Shown: in pieces, positions 1-6,376 of the stretch
How positions within the stretch are numbered: the first letter of the stretch is position 1
How the letters are laid out: each line of letters opens with the position of its first letter
Source of the DNA: Calditrichia bacterium
GTDB lineage: Bacteria; Calditrichota; Calditrichia; RBG-13-44-9; J042
Assembly: GCA_030430345.1 (NCBI GenBank)
Contig: JAUIFT010000149.1
Location: forward strand, 1 to 6,773
DNA length: 6,773 nt
Direction: 5' to 3'
Position numbers and translations under genes: made by a program
The notes under the pieces: generated by a model
The model's database searches: none
Told to the model about the DNA's origin: nothing
What the model saw: only the letters and a program-made list of their open reading frames with translations

Positions 1-235
1 ACTGCACATCGCTCCCAACCGCCACTTTCTCATACGAATAAACGACGACAGATGCCGGATTGGCATGAGCCACCTCGGCCCCAACACCCAGTGCTGTGCA
101 GACAATCGCCAGCAGCGCAATGCTCCCCAGCCACCAGCGTAAGGGGACAGTCTTTTTTCGGGGAAGCTCCGGCCTGTCCGGAACTGCCGCCCCGGGGAAG
201 TGGCTGAAAATATATCTTAAAAACGGTTTGCGCAT
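1..235 (-). CDS. Exported or membrane-anchored protein of unknown function, N-terminal part only
   Basis: Only the first 78 codons are present; the gene runs off the left edge. The ATG lies 36 bp beyond the stop of the GT2 gene on the same strand, so co-transcription is likely, although no clear Shine-Dalgarno sequence precedes it. The protein starts MRKPFLRYIF and has an unusually long, basic and proline-rich N-terminal stretch of about 32 residues. A hydrophobic segment follows at about 33-53 (WWLGSIALLAIVCTALGV), then AHA|NP around residue 58, a good signal peptidase I site. It could therefore be a secreted protein with a long n-region or a single-pass protein with its bulk outside the cytoplasm. 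The visible mature part (residues 59-78) matches no family I recognise. Being next to a processive glycosyltransferase suggests an envelope or polysaccharide role, but that is only contextual. Confidence 0.72.
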   Translation of the reverse strand, partial: MRKPFLRYIFSHFPGAAVPDRPELPRKKTVPLRWWLGSIALLAIVCTALGVGAEVAHANPASVVVYSYEKVAVGSDVQ

Positions 236-270
236 ATCCGCGAGTCGGGGCTAGCAGGTGATAGTATCCG

Positions 271-1722
271 TTAACGCTGACCGGAAACAGATGAAAGGCC
301 AATGTAGAAAAAACCAACTTGAAAGAGCAGGAAAAAAGGCATGGAGTAATACACTTCCTGGGAAATGAAATAGAGCGCGCCATAGGTAAAATAACTGGCG
401 ATCAGCAGCTCAATCAGTGGTTGATAGCTCCAGCGAGGTTTGTAAATTTTTTTCCGCCAGGTATCTTTTTTCCCTTCCAGCTTAAATTTCGGGGTGCGCA
501 GAAAGTCGGTTTTATGTCCGAACAATGCTTCCAGGGCAGCCCGGCCATTATTCAGGGAAAGGCCAATGCCCAGCGCCATCAACAAGGGAATGTAGAGAAA
601 GTGCGGCCACAGTTTCCCCAGGGAATTTTTAATCGTAACGCAGTAATAAATAACGATGGAAAACGTCGCGGCAAAGAATACTGCAAAATAGAGGAAGACC
701 AGTTTCCAGGGAACTACATACATTTCGGCTTGAATTTTTACTACCGGCACCAGGAGAAGCGCCGGAATTGCCATCATCAAATAGGCAAAGTTGTTACTGA
801 GATGAATAATCGCTTCCATGCGGATGTAGAAGGGGAATTTTGACCGCCAGATGGTCGGAATAAGCTTCAAACCGGTTTGCACCGAACCTTTCGCCCAGCG
901 ATGCTGCTGGTTTTTGTAGCCATTCATTTCCGCCGGCAGCTCTGCCGGGCTGACCACCTCCGGAAGGTAAATAAAGCGCCATCCTGCCAGCTGGGAGCGG
1001 TAGCTTAAGTCCAGATCTTCCGTAATCGTATCGTGTTGCCAGCCGCCGGCATCGATAATCGCCTGTTTGCGCCATATTCCGGCGGTGCCGTTAAAATTAA
1101 AAAATCGGCCGGAGCGGTTACGGGCAACATGTTCGATAAGGAAGTGCGCATCGAGAAATATACCCTGCAGGCGGGTTAACATAGAATAATTACGGTTGAT
1201 ATGTCCCCAGCGGGTTTGCACCAGGCCAATGCCTTCCTGCATAACATGGGGGACGGTTTTCTTGAGGAAATCCGGGTTTGGGGCAAAGTCCGCATCGAAA
1301 ATCGCGATAAATTCTGCTTTCGTTCGCTCCACGCCGTAAGCCAATGCGCCAGCTTTAAAACCAATGCGCTGCGGGCGGCGGACATGATCGATATTTAATC
1401 CCTTTTTTTTCAAAACGGCGACCAGGCGGCGAGAAAGTTTTACGGTAATGTCCGTCGAATCGTCCAATAATTGAACATGCATTTTATCTAACGGATAATC
1501 CATGTTCGCGATAGACTTCAAGAGCCGTTTGATTACATAGCGCTCGTTGTAGATCGGTAGCTGGATGGCAACTAGCGGCCATTCATCGGGATCCGCCGGT
1601 TGGGGGAGCGGACTTTTACTGTATTTCCGGTATTTATGAAGAATATGATATTTATGCAGACCAAACAATCCCAAAGCGATCAGGGAGATCATATACAATG
1701 CAAATAAAATTGTGTCACCCAC
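271..1722 (-). CDS. Membrane-bound processive family 2 glycosyltransferase (cellulose synthase/CslA-like)
   Basis: This 483-residue inner-membrane enzyme has a GT-A catalytic domain facing the cytoplasm. One N-terminal membrane helix (about 4-23) is followed by the catalytic domain at about 48-290. The processive GT2 signatures are all present: LLDDST (D87/D88), FKAGAL (122-127), the DxD motif FDAD (D143, D145), FNGTAG (210-215), TED (234-236, catalytic base D236) and QQHRW (272-276). About four or five hydrophobic segments follow at roughly 305-327, 340-361, 373-391, 434-454 and 461-478. There is no PilZ domain, so no sign of direct c-di-GMP control. Members of this group polymerise beta-linked hexoses from nucleotide sugars; the sugar here cannot be read from sequence. 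The start is GTG at 1722, supported by GAGGAA with about 8 nt spacing. It lies between the DUF547 gene (114 bp upstream) and an exported-protein gene, probably as one unit. The length and motifs look intact. Confidence 0.9.
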   Translation of the reverse strand: MGDTILFALYMISLIALGLFGLHKYHILHKYRKYSKSPLPQPADPDEWPLVAIQLPIYNERYVIKRLLKSIANMDYPLDKMHVQLLDDSTDITVKLSRRLVAVLKKKGLNIDHVRRPQRIGFKAGALAYGVERTKAEFIAIFDADFAPNPDFLKKTVPHVMQEGIGLVQTRWGHINRNYSMLTRLQGIFLDAHFLIEHVARNRSGRFFNFNGTAGIWRKQAIIDAGGWQHDTITEDLDLSYRSQLAGWRFIYLPEVVSPAELPAEMNGYKNQQHRWAKGSVQTGLKLIPTIWRSKFPFYIRMEAIIHLSNNFAYLMMAIPALLLVPVVKIQAEMYVVPWKLVFLYFAVFFAATFSIVIYYCVTIKNSLGKLWPHFLYIPLLMALGIGLSLNNGRAALEALFGHKTDFLRTPKFKLEGKKDTWRKKIYKPRWSYQPLIELLIASYFTYGALYFISQEVYYSMPFFLLFQVGFFYIGLSSVSGQR

Positions 1723-1836
1723 TACTATTTCCTCAATTTCAGGAACAAAAATGTCTAAGTACCGCGCAAAAATAGCGAAGCAAGTAATGTTAATGCTCCA
1801 GCCTTAATTTTGCAAAACGTTTTTAATGTACTGCCT

Positions 1837-2556
1837 TTACATACTGTTTAACTGCCAGTTATAAGGGTTGAACGACAATTCGTAATCCCCGGGAATTTTA
1901 GCCTTTCTGTAGCGATTAATATATTCGAGAATGGTTACACCTTCATTTTCAAAGTCGCCACGAAACCAGTTGAAAATTTGCGAAACAGCTACTTTCTTTG
2001 CTTTTTCATCGACGATAATAAAAGTGTCATCGTTTAGAATTTCAGTGGTGCTGACATCCAGTTGTTCATCCAGGTTTGCCGGCAGATAGGCAAAGGGTTT
2101 TATCGGCGGACATCCCTGTGCGGCACAAACTAATGCAAAGTGGATTCGCGCATCTCCATACACCGGACGGATCTTTTTATGCTCGATATCGTCAAGTGTC
2201 AGGTTTTCTCCGGCGGCCGGATAGGTAATCGTTTTGAAAAAGCCCTGGACATCCAGGGGAGAATTGATCGGCAGATGGGTGACAACACCCTTAATAACAA
2301 GGATATTATAAGCATTCAACCAAAATGCTTTCGTTTCATTCGCATTTAGAGTACTCAAATCAAATTTGGCAATCGATTTCGTTAAACCATCTAGTTCTGC
2401 GGGATTTTTTTTGAGCGCTGCGTAATTCACCTTGCCCGCTTTCACATTTGCAGCAAGAAACTTTTCTGTGGCCTCAAAAAAATTACTGCCGTTATTCGCT
2501 GACAGGGAAGTGCAAACAATTATTAGAAAAATGTAAACCTTGTGCATCGTCTTCAT
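1837..2556 (-). CDS. Secreted DUF547-family protein
   Basis: The 239-residue product has an N-terminal signal peptide (MKTMHK, then a hydrophobic core at 7-18), probably cleaved near residues 19-20. C15 lies in the core but V14 precedes it, so a lipobox is not supported. The mature part matches DUF547 (PF04784): AFWLNAYN (77-84), PINSP (96-100) before FF (106-107), LDDIEH (121-126), RIHFALVCAAQGCPP (137-151, C144 and C149) and a distal IFNWFRGDF (194-202). The conserved Cys, His and Asn residues have made people suspect an enzyme, but no activity is established to my knowledge. The ATG start is fixed by AAAGGAG (2563-2569) 6 nt upstream. It is divergent from the sigma-54 activator gene and first of three leftward genes with the GT2 glycosyltransferase, which suggests a periplasmic or outer-envelope role. 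Confidence 0.88.
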   Translation of the reverse strand: MKTMHKVYIFLIIVCTSLSANNGSNFFEATEKFLAANVKAGKVNYAALKKNPAELDGLTKSIAKFDLSTLNANETKAFWLNAYNILVIKGVVTHLPINSPLDVQGFFKTITYPAAGENLTLDDIEHKKIRPVYGDARIHFALVCAAQGCPPIKPFAYLPANLDEQLDVSTTEILNDDTFIIVDEKAKKVAVSQIFNWFRGDFENEGVTILEYINRYRKAKIPGDYELSFNPYNWQLNSM

Positions 2557-2625
2557 ATTAGTCTCCTTTCAACGCTACTATCGCCGGTTAGGTAGCGAGT
2601 GCCCTAATATTGATTATCGCTATGA

Positions 2626-2637
2626 GTGATTCATCAC
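2626..2637. promoter_or_regulatory. Inverted repeat, candidate activator binding site
   Basis: GTGAT-TC-ATCAC has perfect 5-bp half-sites around a 2-bp centre. It lies about 150 bp upstream of the sigma-54-like element at 2783-2798, a usual distance for the upstream activating sequence of a sigma-54 activator, and about 70 bp from the DUF547 start on the other side. The spacing does not fit CRP (TGTGA-N6-TCACA) or FNR (TTGAT-N4-ATCAA). Binding by the neighbouring Fis-type HTH is a guess from position and symmetry. Confidence 0.3.
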
Positions 2638-2647
2638 AAAATTGTAA

Positions 2648-2661
2648 ACTTTTCGTGCCAA
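2648..2661 (-). promoter_or_regulatory. Sigma-54 -24-like element facing the DUF547 gene, -12 element missing
   Basis: On the minus strand this reads TTGGCACG, a perfect match to the -24 octamer YTGGCACG, followed by AAAAGT. At the position where the -12 GC should fall, ten bases after the GG, the sequence is TT, so the pair is incomplete. It lies about 100 bp upstream of the DUF547 start. It may be a weak or decayed promoter, a sigma-54 binding site without activity, or chance. Confidence 0.2.
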
Positions 2662-2781
2662 TTTTGAGTTCAAGAGGATATTTAACGCTAATTTAAGGAA
2701 AGAAATAATGCTGTTTGCAGGAAACCCCGGAAATTTTCCCTTTTGGTAGGGGGCAAAAATAGGTATTATATAAAGCTTTAC

Positions 2782-2800
2782 AAGGCAAGGAAATTGCCTT
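2782..2800 (+). promoter_or_regulatory. Palindromic sigma-54-type promoter candidate upstream of the activator gene
   Basis: AAGGCAA-GGAAA-TTGCCTT is a perfect 7-bp inverted repeat with a 5-base centre. Read on the plus strand it contains GG (2784-2785), exactly ten bases, then GC (2796-2797), the invariant spacing of sigma-54 promoters. Against TGGCACG-N4-TTGCA it matches except at the first T, the C of CACG and the last A. Transcription would begin near 2808-2810, leaving a leader of about 90 nt. Because the element is symmetric, the minus strand has the same GG-N10-GC spacing. No T-run follows on either strand, so a terminator reading is poor. It could instead be an operator for another protein. 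Confidence 0.38.
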
Positions 2801-2900
2801 CGGAAAACATTCGAAAGGCAGTAAGTATGGGAATTGTTTTTAGATTTATGTACATACTGTTATCGGAAAAATCTATTATCTAGGAGTTTATTAAAACCGG

Positions 2901-4853
2901 ATGCCGATAGGATTTTATCATTTTTCTATATCCGGAGATAATCCGGGCGCCAGCGAAAGTTTGAATAATGCACAGCATCAGGCATTGTCGGTCGAGTTCG
3001 GCAATGACTGGCTATATCTGCGGCATGAAGATGATGTGCTGCTTTTTGTTGCCCGTCCCGATAGCGCCAACCGAATCGATGTGGAAAAAATCCTCGATAA
3101 TAATCAAATCCTCTCCCGCCCGGCAATTAATGAAAGGCACCTGGAAAGTGGAAGTGCTGCCGTCTCCCGCCTGCTGGAAATTATTACTGGTATTTCGGTT
3201 GAATTTATCAACAAACTGTCTTTGGAATCGCTTCACCGGGCCTACAACGAAGCTGTGGAAGCAGGGCATATCGGTGCGGAGTTGCAACGACTCTTTCAGC
3301 GGGGCATCTGGCTTCATGAACGTGTGCGTCAGGAAACGCCATTCTTCCGTTTCGCAACCGTCGAAGCAGCTGTTTTTTGTGAACTGGCAGAAAAAATTGT
3401 CGGCACCCTGGCCAATAAGAATGTTGGCACTATCGGCTATGATACTTCGCTGCCGAGAATTGTTACCCGTCTGAAAAGCGCGGGTTGTAAAACTTTTGTC
3501 TTTCTCGGAAACGAAACGGAAATCGATGATGACCTGGTGCTTCGCTGCGACGGTACTTCCAGCATTAGCAAAAATTTGAAAGAATTACCGGCAGGTCTGG
3601 ATCTGTTACTGGTTTATTATTCGACGACGCATAAATTAACGGAAGCGCTGCTCACCCAGCATATCGCCCGGAAAAGGCATGAACCACTACTGGTATTCGA
3701 CTATGCAAAAAGTGAGCTAAATCAGAAAAAATTAAAGCGAATCAACCGCCTCTACTATTATGATGCCGGGGACGTCGAGAAAGCCATCAATTTTAATAAG
3801 GCGGAACAGATAGATGCCCGGCAAGAAATACATAGCTGGATCAATAAGGAAACCCGTAACTATTATAACTGGCGGCAAAGCGAAGATCGTTTTCAGTTTG
3901 CCGGTATTATTGGGCGTAATGGCCGTATGCAGCAAGTCTTTCAAATGATTTCCCGGATTGCCCGCACGGATATTACCGTATTAATTGACGGGGAAAGTGG
4001 CACTGGAAAGGAATTAGTTGCCCGGGCGGTTCATAAGTTAAGTGCCCGGAGTAGCCGCCCCTTTCAGGTGGTAAACTGTGGGGCAATACCGGATAATTTG
4101 CTGGAAAGCGAACTGTTTGGGCATGTCCGGGGCGCATTTACCGGCGCGGTATCACCGAAAACCGGTCTTTTCGAAGCTGCCAATAGCGGCACGGTTTTTC
4201 TCGATGAAATCGGGGAATTACCACCGCATCTGCAGGTGAAGCTGCTCCGGGTGCTGCAAGATGGAGAGATCAAACGGGTTGGCAGTAATGAAACGATTCG
4301 GGTAGACGTGCGCCTCGTTGCTGCTACCAATCGCAATTTAGCCGCGATGGTAGAAAATGGCGAATTCCGTAGTGACCTCTTCTATCGCTTGAATGTTATC
4401 CAATTGACAGTGCCGCCACTGCGGGAGCGCCTGGATGATATACCTTTGCTGGTGGGGCATTTTATCCGCAAATACGGGAAAAAGTTAAAGAAAAATGTTT
4501 CTGGAATTTCCCCGCAGGCCTTGAAAATAATTGAAGGATATCACTGGCCCGGCAATATTCGTGAACTGGAAAACGCTATCGAGCGATCAGTCGCACTGTC
4601 GTTTGGCGATAAAATCCAAAACTATGATTTACCCCCGGTGATTCGCCAGCTGCCATCCACACCGGTTAGTTCTCCCGAAGGTGGATTAACCTTGCGGGAG
4701 ATGGAAAAACAGTATATTTTACAAACCCTGGAAGCTTGTGAATGGAACTATGAGCTTGCCAGCAAACAACTGGCAATCGGGCGGACGACCTTGTGGCGTA
4801 AAATGCGCGAATACAAGATGCCGGAAGAAGGCGGACAGTTTAGCAAAAAGTAA
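2901..4853 (+). CDS. Sigma-54-dependent activator with an N-terminal degenerate glutamyl-tRNA reductase (HemA-like) sensor domain
   Basis: This 650-residue protein has three parts. Residues 1-328 resemble glutamyl-tRNA reductase nearly end to end: GxxH near the start, LLEIITGIS (91-99), LQRLFQRG...RVRQET (128-146), a Rossmann-like region (174-215) and LLVFDYAK...INRLYYYDAGDVEKAI (263-296) leading into the start of the long helix. Enzyme residues are lost: HEDD (42-45) replaces TCNR, GY-D (179-181) replaces GAG, and the GEPQILGQ region is not kept. Residues 333-565 are the AAA+ domain: Walker A GESGTGKE (364-371), GAFTGA (411-416), Walker B VFLDEIGE (432-439), sensor ATNRNL (475-480) and WPGNIREL (549-556). 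Residues 597-637 form a Fis-type HTH. It should activate RNA polymerase-sigma-54 in response to whatever the N-terminus binds. There is no receiver, PAS, GAF or CARF domain. The ATG follows GGAG by 14 nt, a long spacing; an in-frame stop at 2892 excludes an earlier start. The AAA+ and HTH calls are near certain, the GluTR-like call strong. Confidence 0.9.
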   Translation: MPIGFYHFSISGDNPGASESLNNAQHQALSVEFGNDWLYLRHEDDVLLFVARPDSANRIDVEKILDNNQILSRPAINERHLESGSAAVSRLLEIITGISVEFINKLSLESLHRAYNEAVEAGHIGAELQRLFQRGIWLHERVRQETPFFRFATVEAAVFCELAEKIVGTLANKNVGTIGYDTSLPRIVTRLKSAGCKTFVFLGNETEIDDDLVLRCDGTSSISKNLKELPAGLDLLLVYYSTTHKLTEALLTQHIARKRHEPLLVFDYAKSELNQKKLKRINRLYYYDAGDVEKAINFNKAEQIDARQEIHSWINKETRNYYNWRQSEDRFQFAGIIGRNGRMQQVFQMISRIARTDITVLIDGESGTGKELVARAVHKLSARSSRPFQVVNCGAIPDNLLESELFGHVRGAFTGAVSPKTGLFEAANSGTVFLDEIGELPPHLQVKLLRVLQDGEIKRVGSNETIRVDVRLVAATNRNLAAMVENGEFRSDLFYRLNVIQLTVPPLRERLDDIPLLVGHFIRKYGKKLKKNVSGISPQALKIIEGYHWPGNIRELENAIERSVALSFGDKIQNYDLPPVIRQLPSTPVSSPEGGLTLREMEKQYILQTLEACEWNYELASKQLAIGRTTLWRKMREYKMPEEGGQFSKK

Positions 4854-4867
4854 CAGAACAATCGGAA

Positions 4868-6265
4868 ATGTCGATCTTAAAAGATACACCTGATAAAGAA
4901 TTTTTAATTCGTTTGAATGAAGCCGCAGCCGCAATTGGGACAGCCGTTTTTCCCGCCGGGGCATATGTACGCGAGTTGATGCTGGGGCGTCAACGGTCAA
5001 AAATGGCCCTTATTGTTGCCGGGGATGCGGACCGGTTTGTTCAGCATCTACAGGAGAACGCCGGGGCGAGCAAAAGCGATTCGGGTGACGAAAAAAGAAT
5101 ACCTGCGCTGCAATACGATCAACATTATTTGAGCGTATTGCGGGGAATAAAGATAACCGAAAATATCGGGGAAGCCCGGGCGCTCGCGACCGTTCTGAAG
5201 GAGAAAACGTTTTCTATTAATGCAATGGCGCTGGATATTCGGCCGGATAAATTTGGCGCTTTAGTCGATCCTTTTCAGGGGAAAAAGGATTTGCACGATC
5301 GTATTATCCGAACCACTCTTCCCCCGGAAGACACTTTTCAAAAATCCCCGTTAAGTATGCTCGCGGCGGTTTACCTGGCTGCCAAACTGCACTTTCGTAT
5401 CGAACAGGCCACATTTCAACGTATTCAGGATAATGCTTCCTTGTTAAAATCAGTGCCCCGGGAAAATATTACCAGCTATTTTAAAAGGCTGATGTTGCTG
5501 AAAAAACCTTCTTTTGGTCTGGACTTACTGAAAAAATCCGGTATTAGCGAGATCATATTCCCGGAGTTGGATGCGATGACCGGCGTTGAACAACGGAATG
5601 AGTATTTGCATAAAGACGTATTTTACCACACTTTGAAAGTGCTGGACAATATTTCTGAGCATACCGATAGTTTTGAGCTGCGAATGGCAGCACTCATGCA
5701 CGATATTGCTAAGCCGCAAACCAAACGATTTGTCAATGGTATCGGCTGGACGTTTCATGGGCATGAAGAGCTTGGCGCCCGGATGGTAATGCGTGTTGCC
5801 CGCCGGATGAAGCTGCCTGTTGCATCTGCGGAATACATCAGTAAATTAGTTCGCCTGCACATGCGCCCCAGCCAGTTGGTGGGGGATGGCGTTACCGATA
5901 GCGCCGTCCGGCGATTGATTACTGAAGCCGATAAGGACATCAATGACTTAATGACCCTTTGCCGCGCGGACATTACTTCAAAAAACCCGCACAAAGTTCG
6001 CAAATATCTCAATAATTTCGACAAGGTTGAAAGTCGGATGAAAGAAGTTGAAGAACTGGATCGTATCCGCGCTTTTAAGCCGGCAATTACCGGTAACGAT
6101 ATTATGACGCACCTCGGTGTGCCACCCGGTCCAATGATCGGAAAGATTAAAAAGGCCATTACAGATGCAATTCATGCCGGGAAAATTCCCAATGAGAAAG
6201 AAGCTTGTTTTCAGTATTTTTTGCAGATTAAAGAGCGTTTTTCTGGGGAAAACGGGGAAAATTAA
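4868..6265 (+). CDS. CCA tRNA nucleotidyltransferase homologue with degenerate catalytic head and intact HD domain
   Basis: This 465-residue protein aligns along its whole length with the class II CCA-adding/poly(A) polymerase family, closest in wording to the Bacteroidota CCA enzymes with an HD domain. In the head (about 25-180) catalytic signatures are replaced: GGxxRD is AGAYVRE (30-36), the metal-binding DxD is MAL (46-48), RRDFTINA is EKTFSINA (112-119), and DPLRxxRAxR is SPLSMLAAVY (160-169). The neck and body remain, for example LVDPFQGKKDL (132-142) and IIFPELDAMTGVE (229-241). HD phosphohydrolase residues are kept: H254, H278-D279 (LMHDIAKP), H297/H299 (FHGHEELG) and H331. The C-terminus keeps ADITSKNPHKV (367-377) and ITGNDIM (407-413). 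CCA addition is therefore unlikely, while HD hydrolysis and RNA binding are plausible. The ORF has no stop or frameshift, so it is not a simple pseudogene. It starts 14 bp after the activator stop with a poor ribosome site, which suggests translational coupling. Confidence 0.88.
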   Translation: MSILKDTPDKEFLIRLNEAAAAIGTAVFPAGAYVRELMLGRQRSKMALIVAGDADRFVQHLQENAGASKSDSGDEKRIPALQYDQHYLSVLRGIKITENIGEARALATVLKEKTFSINAMALDIRPDKFGALVDPFQGKKDLHDRIIRTTLPPEDTFQKSPLSMLAAVYLAAKLHFRIEQATFQRIQDNASLLKSVPRENITSYFKRLMLLKKPSFGLDLLKKSGISEIIFPELDAMTGVEQRNEYLHKDVFYHTLKVLDNISEHTDSFELRMAALMHDIAKPQTKRFVNGIGWTFHGHEELGARMVMRVARRMKLPVASAEYISKLVRLHMRPSQLVGDGVTDSAVRRLITEADKDINDLMTLCRADITSKNPHKVRKYLNNFDKVESRMKEVEELDRIRAFKPAITGNDIMTHLGVPPGPMIGKIKKAITDAIHAGKIPNEKEACFQYFLQIKERFSGENGEN

Positions 6266-6287
6266 GATGGTGGTTTGTTCGTAATCA

Positions 6288-6321
6288 CAGGGAAATAGTT
6301 AAGGGAGAATAAATTCCCCTG
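6288..6321 (+). repeat. Alternative-pairing stem sequences in the gap after the CCA-like gene
   Basis: ATTCCCCTG (6313-6321) can pair with AGGGAGAAT (6302-6310, one bulged A) to give a tight hairpin, or with CAGGGAAAT (6288-6296, one mismatch) to give a larger loop. No T-run follows, so it is not a typical terminator; it might stabilise a 3' end or do nothing. The 111-bp gap also holds a perfect palindrome GTCAATTGAC (6344-6353) just before the next ribosome site. Confidence 0.25.
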
Positions 6322-6376
6322 AAACAAATAAAAATCTAACAACGTCAATTGACAACATTAGTGGAAAGGAGCAGTA

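Larger units (their letters stand above)
2557..2900. promoter_or_regulatory. Divergent intergenic region between the DUF547 gene and the sigma-54 activator gene
   Basis: This 344-bp stretch is AT-rich and contains no convincing gene. Both flanking genes must be transcribed from it. It has several short perfect palindromes: GTGAT-TC-ATCAC (2626-2637), TAAAGCTTTA (2771-2780), AAGGCAA/TTGCCTT (2782-2800) and TATGTACATA (2847-2856). No good sigma-70 -35/-10 pair stands out toward the regulator; a TATTATATAA stretch at 2764-2773 is the best -10-like sequence. The elements I consider most likely to matter are listed separately. Confidence 0.6.

Noticed and set aside
30..383. 117-residue minus-strand reading frame overlapping the end of the GT2 gene.
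   Set aside because: It is a frame shadow: the exported protein starting at 235 has a proper signal segment in another frame, and the overlapping part reads against the GT2 C-terminus.
319..843. 174-residue plus-strand reading frame antisense to the GT2 gene.
   Set aside because: The opposite strand encodes clear GT2 membrane segments; the antisense product has no recognisable domain or ribosome site.
2512..2514. Lipoprotein cysteine (C15) in the DUF547 signal peptide.
   Set aside because: The residue before the Cys is Val, which does not fit a lipobox; a signal peptidase I site follows at about residue 19-20.
2708..2749. 13-codon ORF (MLFAGNPGNFPFW) behind AAGGAA, resembling a leader peptide before the activator gene.
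   Set aside because: No attenuator-type hairpin follows, the ORF would lie outside a transcript starting at the sigma-54-like element, and such short ORFs arise by chance.
2901..3884. Activator N-terminus as a CARF domain, making it an RtcR orthologue.
   Set aside because: No CARF motifs are seen, and the HemA-like blocks run the full length with a near-constant offset; no rtcB or rtcA gene is in the window.
4868..6265. CCA-like gene as a decayed pseudogene.
   Set aside because: The frame is open over 465 codons, the HD and C-terminal motifs are well kept, and changes are concentrated at catalytic residues rather than spread evenly.
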